This document shows positions 35,137 to 42,844 of a DNA stretch of 64,000 nucleotides, one piece after another (within the stretch, counting starts at the first letter, position 1; each line of letters starts with the position of its first letter). The translations under genes and the position numbers were made by a program. This stretch comes from UBA4427 sp045106235 (GTDB lineage Bacteria; Myxococcota_A; UBA9160; UBA4427): the NCBI GenBank assembly GCA_045106235.1, contig JBGCEJ010000005.1, forward strand, positions 1 through 64,000, written 5' to 3'. The notes beneath the pieces were generated by a model, which was not told where the DNA came from, ran no database searches, and saw only the letters and a list, made by a program, of their open reading frames with translations.

Positions 35137-36249
35137 ATGGCCGATCCCGTGAGTGCCAACCAGGTACTCGACGCCCTTCGCCCCATCATCGATCCCGACT
35201 TCCGCAAGAGCATCGTCGATCTGGGTTTCATCAAGAACCTGACGATCGAGGGGCCCGCTGTTTCGTTCTCGATTGAGCTCACAACACCCGCCTGTCCCGT
35301 CAAAGCCGAGTTCGAACGCGCCGCCAAAGAGCGCGTCTCCGCCCTCGAAGGCGTCACTGAAGTGAACGTCGAGATGACCGCCAATACCCGCCAAGCCGCG
35401 CGCACAGGCGGTGGCGGAGGCGAGCAGACGGTCTCGCTCCCCGGCGTCAAAAACATCATCGCGGTCGCCTCCGGTAAGGGCGGCGTCGGCAAGAGCACGA
35501 CCGCCATTAATCTCGCCCTGACGCTCCGCGACCAAGGCGCCGAGGTCGGCATTCTCGATGCGGATGTCTATGGCCCCTCCCTTTCGCTCCTCTCGGGCGC
35601 TTCGGGCCGGCCCGACACAACGGCTGACCGCAAAATCATGCCGCTCCATGGCCAAGGCATGAAGCTGATGTCGATGGCGTTCTTCATGAACGACGATTCC
35701 CCGGTCATCTGGCGCGGCCCGATGGTCCATGGCTTGATCAAGCAGTTCCTCACCGACGTGCAATGGGGCGAGCTCGACTACCTGATCGTGGACATGCCGC
35801 CCGGAACCGGAGACGCGGCACTGACGCTGACCCAGATGGCACCGCTTTCGGGCGCGGTCATCGTCACGACGGCGAACGACCTCTCCTTGATCGATGCGCG
35901 CAAGGGACTCCAGATGTTTGAAAAGGTCGGCGTCCCGATCCTCGGCATCGTCGAGAACATGTCCTACTTCACGCCCGAAGACGCGCCGGACAAGAAGTAC
36001 TACATCTTCGGCCAGGGCGGCGGCGAGCGCGTTGCGAAGGAACTCGGCGTCGACTTCCTCGGCGAAGTCCCGATCGATCCGCGGATTGCTTCCGATGGCG
36101 ACGTGGGCAAGCCGATCGTCGTAAGCCAGCCAGACTCACCGTCCTCAGAGGCGCTGCGCACCATCGCCGGCGACGTCGTCCGCAAGGTGGCCATGCTCGC
36201 CGTGAAGAGCCCGCCGGTCGCGGACGGCAATATCACCTGGGTGAACTAG
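35137..36249 (+). CDS. Mrp/ApbC iron-sulfur carrier ATPase
   Basis: 370 aa from the ATG at 35137 with AAGGA about eight bases upstream; longer in-frame extensions run into the minisatellite. Residues about 4-85 are a MIP18/DUF59-like domain (DFRKSIVDLGFIKNLTI). The P-loop ATPase follows with the deviant Walker A SGKGGVGKST (near 111-120), DADVYGPS, DMPPGTGD and the ENMSYF block. Mrp proteins bind 4Fe-4S clusters as homodimers and deliver them to apo-proteins, such as the ferredoxin-flavoprotein near the window start. The usual C-terminal CxxC of many Mrp proteins is not visible in the ENMSYFTPEDAPDKKYYIFG region. A 13-bp direct repeat lies at the gene end. Confidence 0.92.
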   Translation: MADPVSANQVLDALRPIIDPDFRKSIVDLGFIKNLTIEGPAVSFSIELTTPACPVKAEFERAAKERVSALEGVTEVNVEMTANTRQAARTGGGGGEQTVSLPGVKNIIAVASGKGGVGKSTTAINLALTLRDQGAEVGILDADVYGPSLSLLSGASGRPDTTADRKIMPLHGQGMKLMSMAFFMNDDSPVIWRGPMVHGLIKQFLTDVQWGELDYLIVDMPPGTGDAALTLTQMAPLSGAVIVTTANDLSLIDARKGLQMFEKVGVPILGIVENMSYFTPEDAPDKKYYIFGQGGGERVAKELGVDFLGEVPIDPRIASDGDVGKPIVVSQPDSPSSEALRTIAGDVVRKVAMLAVKSPPVADGNITWVN

Positions 36250-36263
36250 GACCTGGGTGAACT
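36235..36263. repeat. 13-bp direct repeat at the 3' end of mrp
   Basis: ACCTGGGTGAACT occurs at 36235-36247 and again at 36251-36263, so the final codons and stop of mrp are followed by a near copy of themselves. This looks like a small local duplication. Confidence 0.7.
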
Positions 36264-36287
36264 CGATAAGAGCACGAACACTCTGAA

Positions 36288-38615
36288 CTAGGCCTTCCGA
36301 ATCAGCTTAAAGCAGAGGGCCGGAGTCACCGTCACGTCGACGAGCCAGGCGATCGCCAAGGTGGCCGCGCCGAGCAGACCGAATTCGGCTTGGTTCCGCA
36401 ATTCGCTGCCGCCGACAACGAGGAGGCCGACGCAAACCGCGATCGTCGTGCAGGTAATCGGGCGCCCGACGTGGGTGAGTGCGATCTCGATCGCACGCGC
36501 GGGATCGCCCCACTCTCTGAGCGCACGCCGATATTCCACAAGCAGATGAAGCGTGTCATCGACCGCGATGCCTAACACAATCGACCCCATCAGCGCCGTC
36601 GAGTTATTGAGCGTCGTCCCCGTCGCTCCCAGCAGCCCGAAATAAAGAAGGACCGGCAGCATATTCGGCATCAGAGCATAGAGCCCCAGCCGAAGCGAGC
36701 GGAAGTACCCCACCAGCAAGAGCCCGATCATGCCTCCGGCGAGCAGTAGACTGATCGCCTGACCGTAGGCGATTCGGTCCGCCGCGCGGGTCAGCAAAAT
36801 CGCGTTGCCCGTGGCATAGCCGGAGATGCCTGGAGGAAGTTCTTTCAGCCGCGCATCGATCCGCGCCGCCAAGCCGTTGAATTCGCTTGTCTCCGTCGCC
36901 GTCGAACGCACGAGAACGGTGATCACCTGGCGGGCGCGATCGATCAGAACGTCGAGTTCCTCGTTGGCGCCGAAGAGCAGAAACTGAGCCACGAGATTTT
37001 CGCTGTCGGGAATTCGGCGCGCCCTCGGCTCATCCTCACCTAACGCTTCATTCAGCACCTCGAGATAATCAACGACGGACGTCGTCCCGCCGATTTCGGG
37101 CTGAGCAACGAGCCATTCCTGCAGACGCGCCACCGCCCGAAGCGTATCCGGCCGCTCAAACGCCCCCGCCTCCTCCGCGCGGAGCATGACATAGAATTGA
37201 TTCGCCCCGCCGTAGAGTCGGTCCACCTCGTTGTAGGCACGGCGAATCTCTGCATCCTGCGCAAAATTCTCGATCACAGGCAAATTCACCTCAATCTTCG
37301 TCGCAGAATAGAACGCCCAGATACAGGCGAAGCCCGCCAACGCGAGGATCAGATTGGCGCGGCGCACATCAAAGCGCGCCAGATCCGCAAAGCGCTGATC
37401 AAGCCAGCCGGCGGCGCGCGCTTCCGGGACCGCGCTCGCTCGACTCTCCTTCTCGCTCCCCATAGACAGAAGCAGCGGGACCAGGAAAAGCGCGGCAATC
37501 AGCGTCGCAGCCGTGCTCGCCGCTGCAAAAATCCCGAATCCCTGAATCACCTCCAGACCATTACTCAGAAGCGAGATAAAACCGGCGGCCGTCGTGAGCG
37601 CCGTAAACGTAACGGGGAAAGCGACCCCAGCCAGCGCTTCGCGCGCTCGGGAAAGACGCGTCCCGCCCGATCCCTCGCCGAAGGATTCTGTCGCTTGAAA
37701 ACTCGCGACAACATGCGTCGCGTACGCGAAACCCAGCGCGAGGATGAGGGGTGGGATCAGCGTTGTGACAATGTTCAGATCGTGACCGACCCAGCCCATC
37801 AGCCCGACCGTCCACACCATCCCAAGCGCAACCGCGGCAACGGGAATCAGCCCGACCCGAAGGCTCCTGAAAAAGAGACTTGAGATCAGACTCATCAAAA
37901 CAAAGACGACCGGAACCATCAGCGCGAGTTCGCCCGTCAGAATGCGCCCCACCTCGGCCTTGATATGCGGCGTACCGGCCAGCACAACGTCCATCCCGCC
38001 CGCTTCCCGGCGCGCGGTTTCGAGCAATGCGAGGTCTAGAGACTTCGCCAGGAAGAGATCTTCGGGCATGCGCTCGAAGGTCACGAGGATCGCCGTGGCT
38101 TGTCCGTCCCTGGAAACGAAGGTTCCCGCGCGAAGCGGATCCGCCAGAACATCTCGCCGAAGCGCTTCGGCTTCGGCCTGATTCGTCGGCATCTCCTCAA
38201 AGAAACCGGCGATTTCCACATCGTCGTCCAACGGACGCATCCGCAACGCGTTCGCGAGCCCCTCGACATGATGAACGCCCTCAGCCCCCGCAAGGGCCTC
38301 GGTCACCCGAGCTACGGTCCGAAGCCCCTCCGGCGTGAAAAGCGTTTCGGATGCCAGCGACACAAGAACAACGTCGTCGCTTCCAAAACGCTCGAGGAGT
38401 TCTTCGTAGAAACGCCGAGCCGGATCATCCGCAGGCAGCATTTCATTCAGCGAGGGATCAATGCGAATCCGTGGCACACCCCGAACCGGATCGAAGATCC
38501 CCGCAGCCGCAATGAGCGTGAGCGCAAGTAGACCTCCTGCAACCCATCCACGGTGCGAGAGAATCCAAGCGGCAAAGACACCGGATCGTGTAAGCATCGA
38601 CATAGCGGGTCGCAT
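36288..38615 (-). CDS. RND/MMPL-family transporter
   Basis: 775 aa with the classic duplicated RND layout: one N-terminal helix, a large periplasmic loop (about 45-220), five helices with the sterol-sensing-like core (GELALMVPVVFVLMSLI, IVTTLIPPLILALGFAYATHV), then a second helix-loop-helix half ending in VLGIAVDDTLHLLVEYRRA. It is a proton-driven exporter, closest by eye to MMPL/HpnN-type lipid transporters rather than to three-part drug pumps. It follows two LolA-like proteins and a phosphodiesterase-like lipoprotein on the same strand. PF17131-type LolA-like proteins are often found beside such RND genes, which suggests lipid or lipoprotein export. Confidence 0.88.
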   Translation of the reverse strand: MRPAMSMLTRSGVFAAWILSHRGWVAGGLLALTLIAAAGIFDPVRGVPRIRIDPSLNEMLPADDPARRFYEELLERFGSDDVVLVSLASETLFTPEGLRTVARVTEALAGAEGVHHVEGLANALRMRPLDDDVEIAGFFEEMPTNQAEAEALRRDVLADPLRAGTFVSRDGQATAILVTFERMPEDLFLAKSLDLALLETARREAGGMDVVLAGTPHIKAEVGRILTGELALMVPVVFVLMSLISSLFFRSLRVGLIPVAAVALGMVWTVGLMGWVGHDLNIVTTLIPPLILALGFAYATHVVASFQATESFGEGSGGTRLSRAREALAGVAFPVTFTALTTAAGFISLLSNGLEVIQGFGIFAAASTAATLIAALFLVPLLLSMGSEKESRASAVPEARAAGWLDQRFADLARFDVRRANLILALAGFACIWAFYSATKIEVNLPVIENFAQDAEIRRAYNEVDRLYGGANQFYVMLRAEEAGAFERPDTLRAVARLQEWLVAQPEIGGTTSVVDYLEVLNEALGEDEPRARRIPDSENLVAQFLLFGANEELDVLIDRARQVITVLVRSTATETSEFNGLAARIDARLKELPPGISGYATGNAILLTRAADRIAYGQAISLLLAGGMIGLLLVGYFRSLRLGLYALMPNMLPVLLYFGLLGATGTTLNNSTALMGSIVLGIAVDDTLHLLVEYRRALREWGDPARAIEIALTHVGRPITCTTIAVCVGLLVVGGSELRNQAEFGLLGAATLAIAWLVDVTVTPALCFKLIRKA

Positions 38616-38636
38616 GATCCGCGACGCAGGGTCTCC

Positions 38637-39533
38637 CTACTTCGGGTCTGGGCTGGCCGGAGCTTCAAGCCCGGCTTTCGTAAACTGCTCGGCAGGCCAG
38701 TCGGGCGCTGCCTCAAAGGCTTCGATGCGAACAACGGTTTGTGTGCCGCGACGCAGATCTTCCATCACGAACACATGGGGCATTTCCCGGCCCGCGTCTG
38801 CGCCGTCACTGCGACCGAATCGAACTTGCTTAATTTCCTCGATCGGCGCGCGCAGCCGCTTTCGCAAACGATCCTCGCCCTCGAAGAGATCAATCTGAAT
38901 GGGAAGACAGCTCGCCTGATCGACGTAAGTCAGCACCCGGCTGTATTCCGAATCGCCTTTTCCTCCGCCGGGAAGGGCCTCAAGCAGCCACGCAGGGCGG
39001 CCTGCAACCGGGGACTCGCCGACAAGCTCAAGCTCCGTCTTGTCGAGCGGCTCACGCAGGCGCTGCAAATCCTCGAAACTGAAATCGGTTCCGAGTACAG
39101 GGCCCCGTAGTCGCCGACTCCGAATTCGCTTTGCCTTCGTCAGTTCCGGTAATCGGAGGAAGAACTCGGGCTGATCCTGATCCCGGTCGATGATCAAGAG
39201 TGCCGTTCCCGCTGTTTTCGCGGGCTCCGAAACGCGCAGCACGATGCGGGCATGCCCAGCGTCATCGTCTTGCCAGCGAATCTCTGCCCGGGATGCCGTC
39301 ATCTGACCCGTTCGATCGACGGCCTCGACGCGAAAGCCGATTCGCCCTGCACTCTCCGGTAAGGCCTGGGTCGCGCAGGCCTTGATTTCCGCAAGGGTGG
39401 CATTCGCGCCCAAACGGAATGAGGGCTCAGCCGACACAGAATGCGAAACACCAACGGTCAGCAAGGTAGCCAGCGCGATCGCCGACAGCAGTCCGCCTAA
39501 CCCGGTGCCACTCAGGCCACGCAGGCCGCGCAT
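38637..39533 (-). CDS. LolA-like outer-membrane lipoprotein-sorting protein (first copy upstream of RND)
   Basis: 298 aa from the ATG at 39533, chosen because it opens a good signal peptide (GLLSAIALATLLTVGVSHSVSA); the frame is open back to a TTG at 39737 but that N-terminus is not convincing. The mature part follows the LolA_like (PF17131) pattern: RIGFRVEAVDRTGQMT early, LIIDRDQDQPEFFLRLPELTKAKRI, GTDFSFEDLQRL, and WLLEALP. The family is thought to carry lipid or lipoprotein across the periplasm. It lies 21 bases upstream of the RND gene and should work with it. Two Cys residues are present in the mature region (ACATQ and SCLPI). Confidence 0.75.
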   Translation of the reverse strand: MRGLRGLSGTGLGGLLSAIALATLLTVGVSHSVSAEPSFRLGANATLAEIKACATQALPESAGRIGFRVEAVDRTGQMTASRAEIRWQDDDAGHARIVLRVSEPAKTAGTALLIIDRDQDQPEFFLRLPELTKAKRIRSRRLRGPVLGTDFSFEDLQRLREPLDKTELELVGESPVAGRPAWLLEALPGGGKGDSEYSRVLTYVDQASCLPIQIDLFEGEDRLRKRLRAPIEEIKQVRFGRSDGADAGREMPHVFVMEDLRRGTQTVVRIEAFEAAPDWPAEQFTKAGLEAPASPDPK

Positions 39534-39781
39534 TGCTATGCGAAGCCATGCACCCCGAGCATCAAGCGCTCTCCGTCCATTGATCGTCTGCTTCGCGTCC
39601 AAAAGGCTCTCTCTCACTCGACCCTGCCCAAGCCTGGAGTAGCCCGCGGCCAGAGTCGACCCAACCCGTCGAAAAGGGTCCGACTCCCAAGTCCCGGGAG
39701 TCGGATCGAACGGTCGGGCTCGAAAGTTGATGCTCAATCAGACGGAGAGGCTGAGAGAGAGCGAGAGAGAGGCTTAAGCCA

Positions 39782-40696
39782 TCAGCGATTCGGCGTCCCG
39801 TGCAGCAAGTCGGGATAGAGCACAGGAACGGTTCCCACCCGCTCGGTTCGCGCCTTGTTCACGAAGTCCTCGTAAGTGAAGCGCTCAAACTTCACGCCTT
39901 GCTCCGCATCGAAGAACGCGCCGGGGATATCTAAGTTGAGTTTCCAGTTCGAGTAGTCGGTTTTCACCGTGTCGGAAGATCGCCGGTCGTAGACCTCGAC
40001 CCGAAGAGGGATCCGGGGCGCGTCCTTCGACACCCAGACCTTCTGGCTTCCCCCATCGTTCGTCAGCTGCCAGACCTCAACCTCGATGCCCGAGAGATTT
40101 GTCTCCTCAACGCGCTCTCCCCCCGCAGCTTGAATCTCGACCCATTCCTTGCCGAATGGACGCGCGCCCTTCTTCTCAGCGGAAACAGCTTCCTGGGCAC
40201 GCGTGATCGCAAGGCCCTGCTTCGTGAGGCGGTCGAAAACCAGATACTGATCCCCCTTCACAATCGTCGTCACAGGATGTCCTCCAATCAGCGTTTCCGC
40301 GCGCATCGTGGCCCCGTCCGACCAATAATGAATCACGCGGTAGCCGGACCTACCCGAAACAAAGGTCGACGCGTAGAACCGCTTCGTCGCGTCCCCCTTT
40401 TCGGAATCGGCGGCCTGCCCCGCGGCAGGAAGCAAAGTCAGGACCACCCCGATCGAGAGCGCAAAGACAACCGCGAGGCGCCGAATTGCAGTCGCTGGAC
40501 GGATGGTGCGAGCAAAACGACACGGCTCTGTATCGCTTGGCTCCGCCGTGCCACGTCCGAAACGATGCTCCTGACTGAAGGTCGATCCATCTCCGCTGCC
40601 CTGGCTCTGCTTGTGGCTCAACGCTCTTCTCCTCGCCGACCCCGCGCGCGAGGCGCATTCGGCTCTTTCGTGTTGGATGACGCCCAAACGCGTCAT
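39782..40696 (-). CDS. LolA-like periplasmic protein with long N-terminal extension
   Basis: 304 aa from the ATG at 40696, which overlaps the stop of the preceding gene (ATGA). A hydrophobic anchor comes unusually late (about residues 73-95, LAVVFALSIGVVLTLLPAAGQA), preceded by some 70 polar, Arg-rich residues with no other convincing start. The exported part has the LolA_like pattern (GDQYLVFDRLTKQGLAI, DAPRIPLRVEVYDR, YSNWKLNLDIPGAFFDAEQGVKFERFTYEDF). It is a second lipid-carrier-like protein in the operon with the RND transporter. The long N-terminus may be real or a sign that translation starts at an atypical codon nearer the anchor. Confidence 0.7.
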   Translation of the reverse strand: MTRLGVIQHERAECASRAGSARRRALSHKQSQGSGDGSTFSQEHRFGRGTAEPSDTEPCRFARTIRPATAIRRLAVVFALSIGVVLTLLPAAGQAADSEKGDATKRFYASTFVSGRSGYRVIHYWSDGATMRAETLIGGHPVTTIVKGDQYLVFDRLTKQGLAITRAQEAVSAEKKGARPFGKEWVEIQAAGGERVEETNLSGIEVEVWQLTNDGGSQKVWVSKDAPRIPLRVEVYDRRSSDTVKTDYSNWKLNLDIPGAFFDAEQGVKFERFTYEDFVNKARTERVGTVPVLYPDLLHGTPNR

Positions 40697-42012
40697 GTTC
40701 CCGAAATCTCTGCGGTCAGCGCCCGGACCGGCGTGGCCTTCATCTGCGGGGGGACCGGCAGCCCCAGCAGCCTTAAAACTGTTGGCGCCACGGAAAGGCT
40801 CGAAATCTTGCCCAATTTGGATCCGGGCGTGACGCCGCGCCCGTAGGCGATCAAGATGCCCGCCATTTCCGGATTTTCAGGCGCGTAGCCATGAAAGCCG
40901 GGGATCTGAGTGGACGGCGCCACGATCGCGACCCCGACCGGCGCGCGCACAACGACATCCCCGAAGCGCGCATCGTCCACATGCCAATCCGCAGGGGCCT
41001 CGCTGCGCACATAGGCTTCGAGCCCTTTCGAGCGCGCCACCTCGACCGCTCTGCGCTGACTCGCCTCAGTCCGCTGGCCTTCATCGAAGACCAGCGTCGA
41101 AAAACCGCCGATTCCAATCGTCGAGAGCGAGAGCCCTGCGCGGCTGAGAACGAGGCCAAGATTGACTTTGCGCTCCGCGGTCGACATGCCGTGATCCGAG
41201 ACGAAAATCAGCGTCGTCGATTCGAGCAGATCCCTCGCCTCAAGCTCGGAAACCAGCCGAGCAATCTGCGCATCCTGAGGCGCGAGCCCTTTCGCCACCG
41301 CCGGCGTCCCCGGGCCAGAGACATGACCGGCATGATCTGCTCCATGAAACCAGGATGTGATCAAGACCGGACGCTCCGCCGGATCAGGCAAACCGAGCCA
41401 GTTCAGGATGCGATTCACCTTCGTCTTTTCCAGCGTCCGCGACGAAAATTTCCGGGTATGCCGCGGCCCCGGCCCGCCGGCCCAAGGGCCCTCTGAACCC
41501 ACCCAATGATAGGAAGCCGTCGCGCGCCCTTCGCGCTCTGCAATCGACCAGATGGGCTCGGACTCAATCCACTCGTGGGGGGCTTTGCGCTTGAACTCTC
41601 CGCGCAGAGGATCGATGAAGCGGTTGTTCACGAGGCGATGCTCTTCGGGATGGACCCCCGTCACAAGGCTCACATGGCTCGGAAACGTATTCGACGGACT
41701 CACTGGAATCAGTCCCTCGGCGATCGCCCCGCCCGCAGCGAGCCTCAGCAAGGTCGGCGTCGCCTCAGGCGTCAGATCCGCTGGACGCGTTCCATCGAGT
41801 GAAATCAGGATCACGGTGGGGGGCGAGATGGGCGCAGAAACGTCCGCCCCCAGAACCACCGGGGGCCGCTGATCAGACTCACGGCCTGCCCCGGGCTGAC
41901 TCCCCGCGGCGGAAACCTCCCCGCCGCGCACTTCGGGACTGCAGCCGACGGCGACAAAGCACCACAGGCAGAGCGGGATGAGGAAAGTCCAAGCAAGATT
42001 GAAGCGTTTCAA
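40693..42012 (-). CDS. nucleotide pyrophosphatase/phosphodiesterase-like lipoprotein
   Basis: 439 aa from a TTG at 42012 with GGAG nine bases upstream; this opens an ideal lipoprotein signal (MKRF, hydrophobic core, VAVGC). An in-frame ATG at 42054 would add 14 polar residues. The alkaline phosphatase superfamily metal sites are visible: LISLDGTRP, nucleophile Thr in SNTFPSHVSLVTG, GADHAGH, FVSDHGMS, and HGYAPENPEM. It matches the NPP (ectonucleotide pyrophosphatase) branch, which cleaves phosphodiesters in nucleotides or phospholipid head groups. As the first gene of an operon with two LolA-like proteins and an RND transporter, a role on lipid head groups is plausible. Confidence 0.88.
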   Translation of the reverse strand: MKRFNLAWTFLIPLCLWCFVAVGCSPEVRGGEVSAAGSQPGAGRESDQRPPVVLGADVSAPISPPTVILISLDGTRPADLTPEATPTLLRLAAGGAIAEGLIPVSPSNTFPSHVSLVTGVHPEEHRLVNNRFIDPLRGEFKRKAPHEWIESEPIWSIAEREGRATASYHWVGSEGPWAGGPGPRHTRKFSSRTLEKTKVNRILNWLGLPDPAERPVLITSWFHGADHAGHVSGPGTPAVAKGLAPQDAQIARLVSELEARDLLESTTLIFVSDHGMSTAERKVNLGLVLSRAGLSLSTIGIGGFSTLVFDEGQRTEASQRRAVEVARSKGLEAYVRSEAPADWHVDDARFGDVVVRAPVGVAIVAPSTQIPGFHGYAPENPEMAGILIAYGRGVTPGSKLGKISSLSVAPTVLRLLGLPVPPQMKATPVRALTAEISGT

Positions 42013-42052
42013 AGGATGCGTTCTCCAGGGCGGGAACTTACCATCCGCGCGC

Positions 42053-42844
42053 ATGCAGAGCGTACTCTCGATTGCAGGATCCGACCCGACCGGAGGGGCG
42101 GGAATTTTGGCGGATTGCCAGGTCTTTCAGGCCCACGGCGTTCACGGCGCAGCGGTCCCCACGGCGCTGACGATTCAGGATGGACTCCGCGTGAAGCAGG
42201 TCCTTCCCGTCTTCCCCTCGGCTTTGCTCGACCAACTCAGAGTGACCCTTGCCGCCGTCTCCCCGGCAGCCATCAAGATCGGCATGCTCGGCAGCGACGA
42301 TGTTGTGCGCAACGTCATCCTCGCCCTCGCCCCCTTTCGTCGGGACATCCCCGTGGTGATCGACCCTGTGCTTGCCTCGACGGACGGGACGCTGCTCCTT
42401 CAACCGCGGGCATATCGCTCCCTGCGCGACTTGATGACCGGACGGACCTTGATCACGCCGAACTGGCACGAGGCCGAGATTCTCACCGACCTTTCGCTTG
42501 ATCGGCGCCGCGACGGCGAGAAAGCGGCCCATCAGCTCCTCGAAGAATTGGGCGTCGAAGGCGTGCTGCTGAAGGGCGGGCATATCGAGGGCAATCCCGC
42601 CGATTTTTTCGTGACGAAGGATGCCGCCTCCGGCGAGATCGTTTCCGAATGGATGGAGGGCGAACGCATCCCCGGAGAGCCCGTTCACGGAACCGGATGT
42701 GCTCTTTCCGCATCCATCGCCGCACAGCTCGCCCAGGGTGTTGCCCTGCGTGAGGCCATCGTGGCCGCGCGCAGCTTCGTCCGCAGCGGCATCGAAGGTG
42801 CCCACACGCTCCCGAACGGTGCGCGGCTCCTGGCGTTCTCATGA
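42053..42844 (+). CDS. thiD: hydroxymethylpyrimidine kinase/phosphomethylpyrimidine kinase
   Basis: 263 aa from the ATG at 42053. N-terminal SIAGSDPTGGAGILADCQVFQ-type block, then GVHGAAVPTALTIQDG, IKIGMLGSDDVV, VIDPVLASTDG, and the nucleotide-binding VHGTGCALSASIAAQLAQG are all typical of ThiD. It phosphorylates HMP twice to give HMP-pyrophosphate for ThiE. No ribosome site is visible, so translation may be leaderless or use an atypical signal. The start codon sits in a CATG shared with an in-frame ATG of the divergent phosphodiesterase gene. Its stop overlaps the MutS-like gene start by 4 bases. Confidence 0.95.
   Translation: MQSVLSIAGSDPTGGAGILADCQVFQAHGVHGAAVPTALTIQDGLRVKQVLPVFPSALLDQLRVTLAAVSPAAIKIGMLGSDDVVRNVILALAPFRRDIPVVIDPVLASTDGTLLLQPRAYRSLRDLMTGRTLITPNWHEAEILTDLSLDRRRDGEKAAHQLLEELGVEGVLLKGGHIEGNPADFFVTKDAASGEIVSEWMEGERIPGEPVHGTGCALSASIAAQLAQGVALREAIVAARSFVRSGIEGAHTLPNGARLLAFS

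Noticed and set aside
34850..35552. Long N-terminal extension of the questin-oxidase-like gene across mrp
   Set aside because: The extension is antisense to the certain mrp coding sequence and includes the minisatellite; a GTG at 34850 with a ribosome site gives the conserved start.
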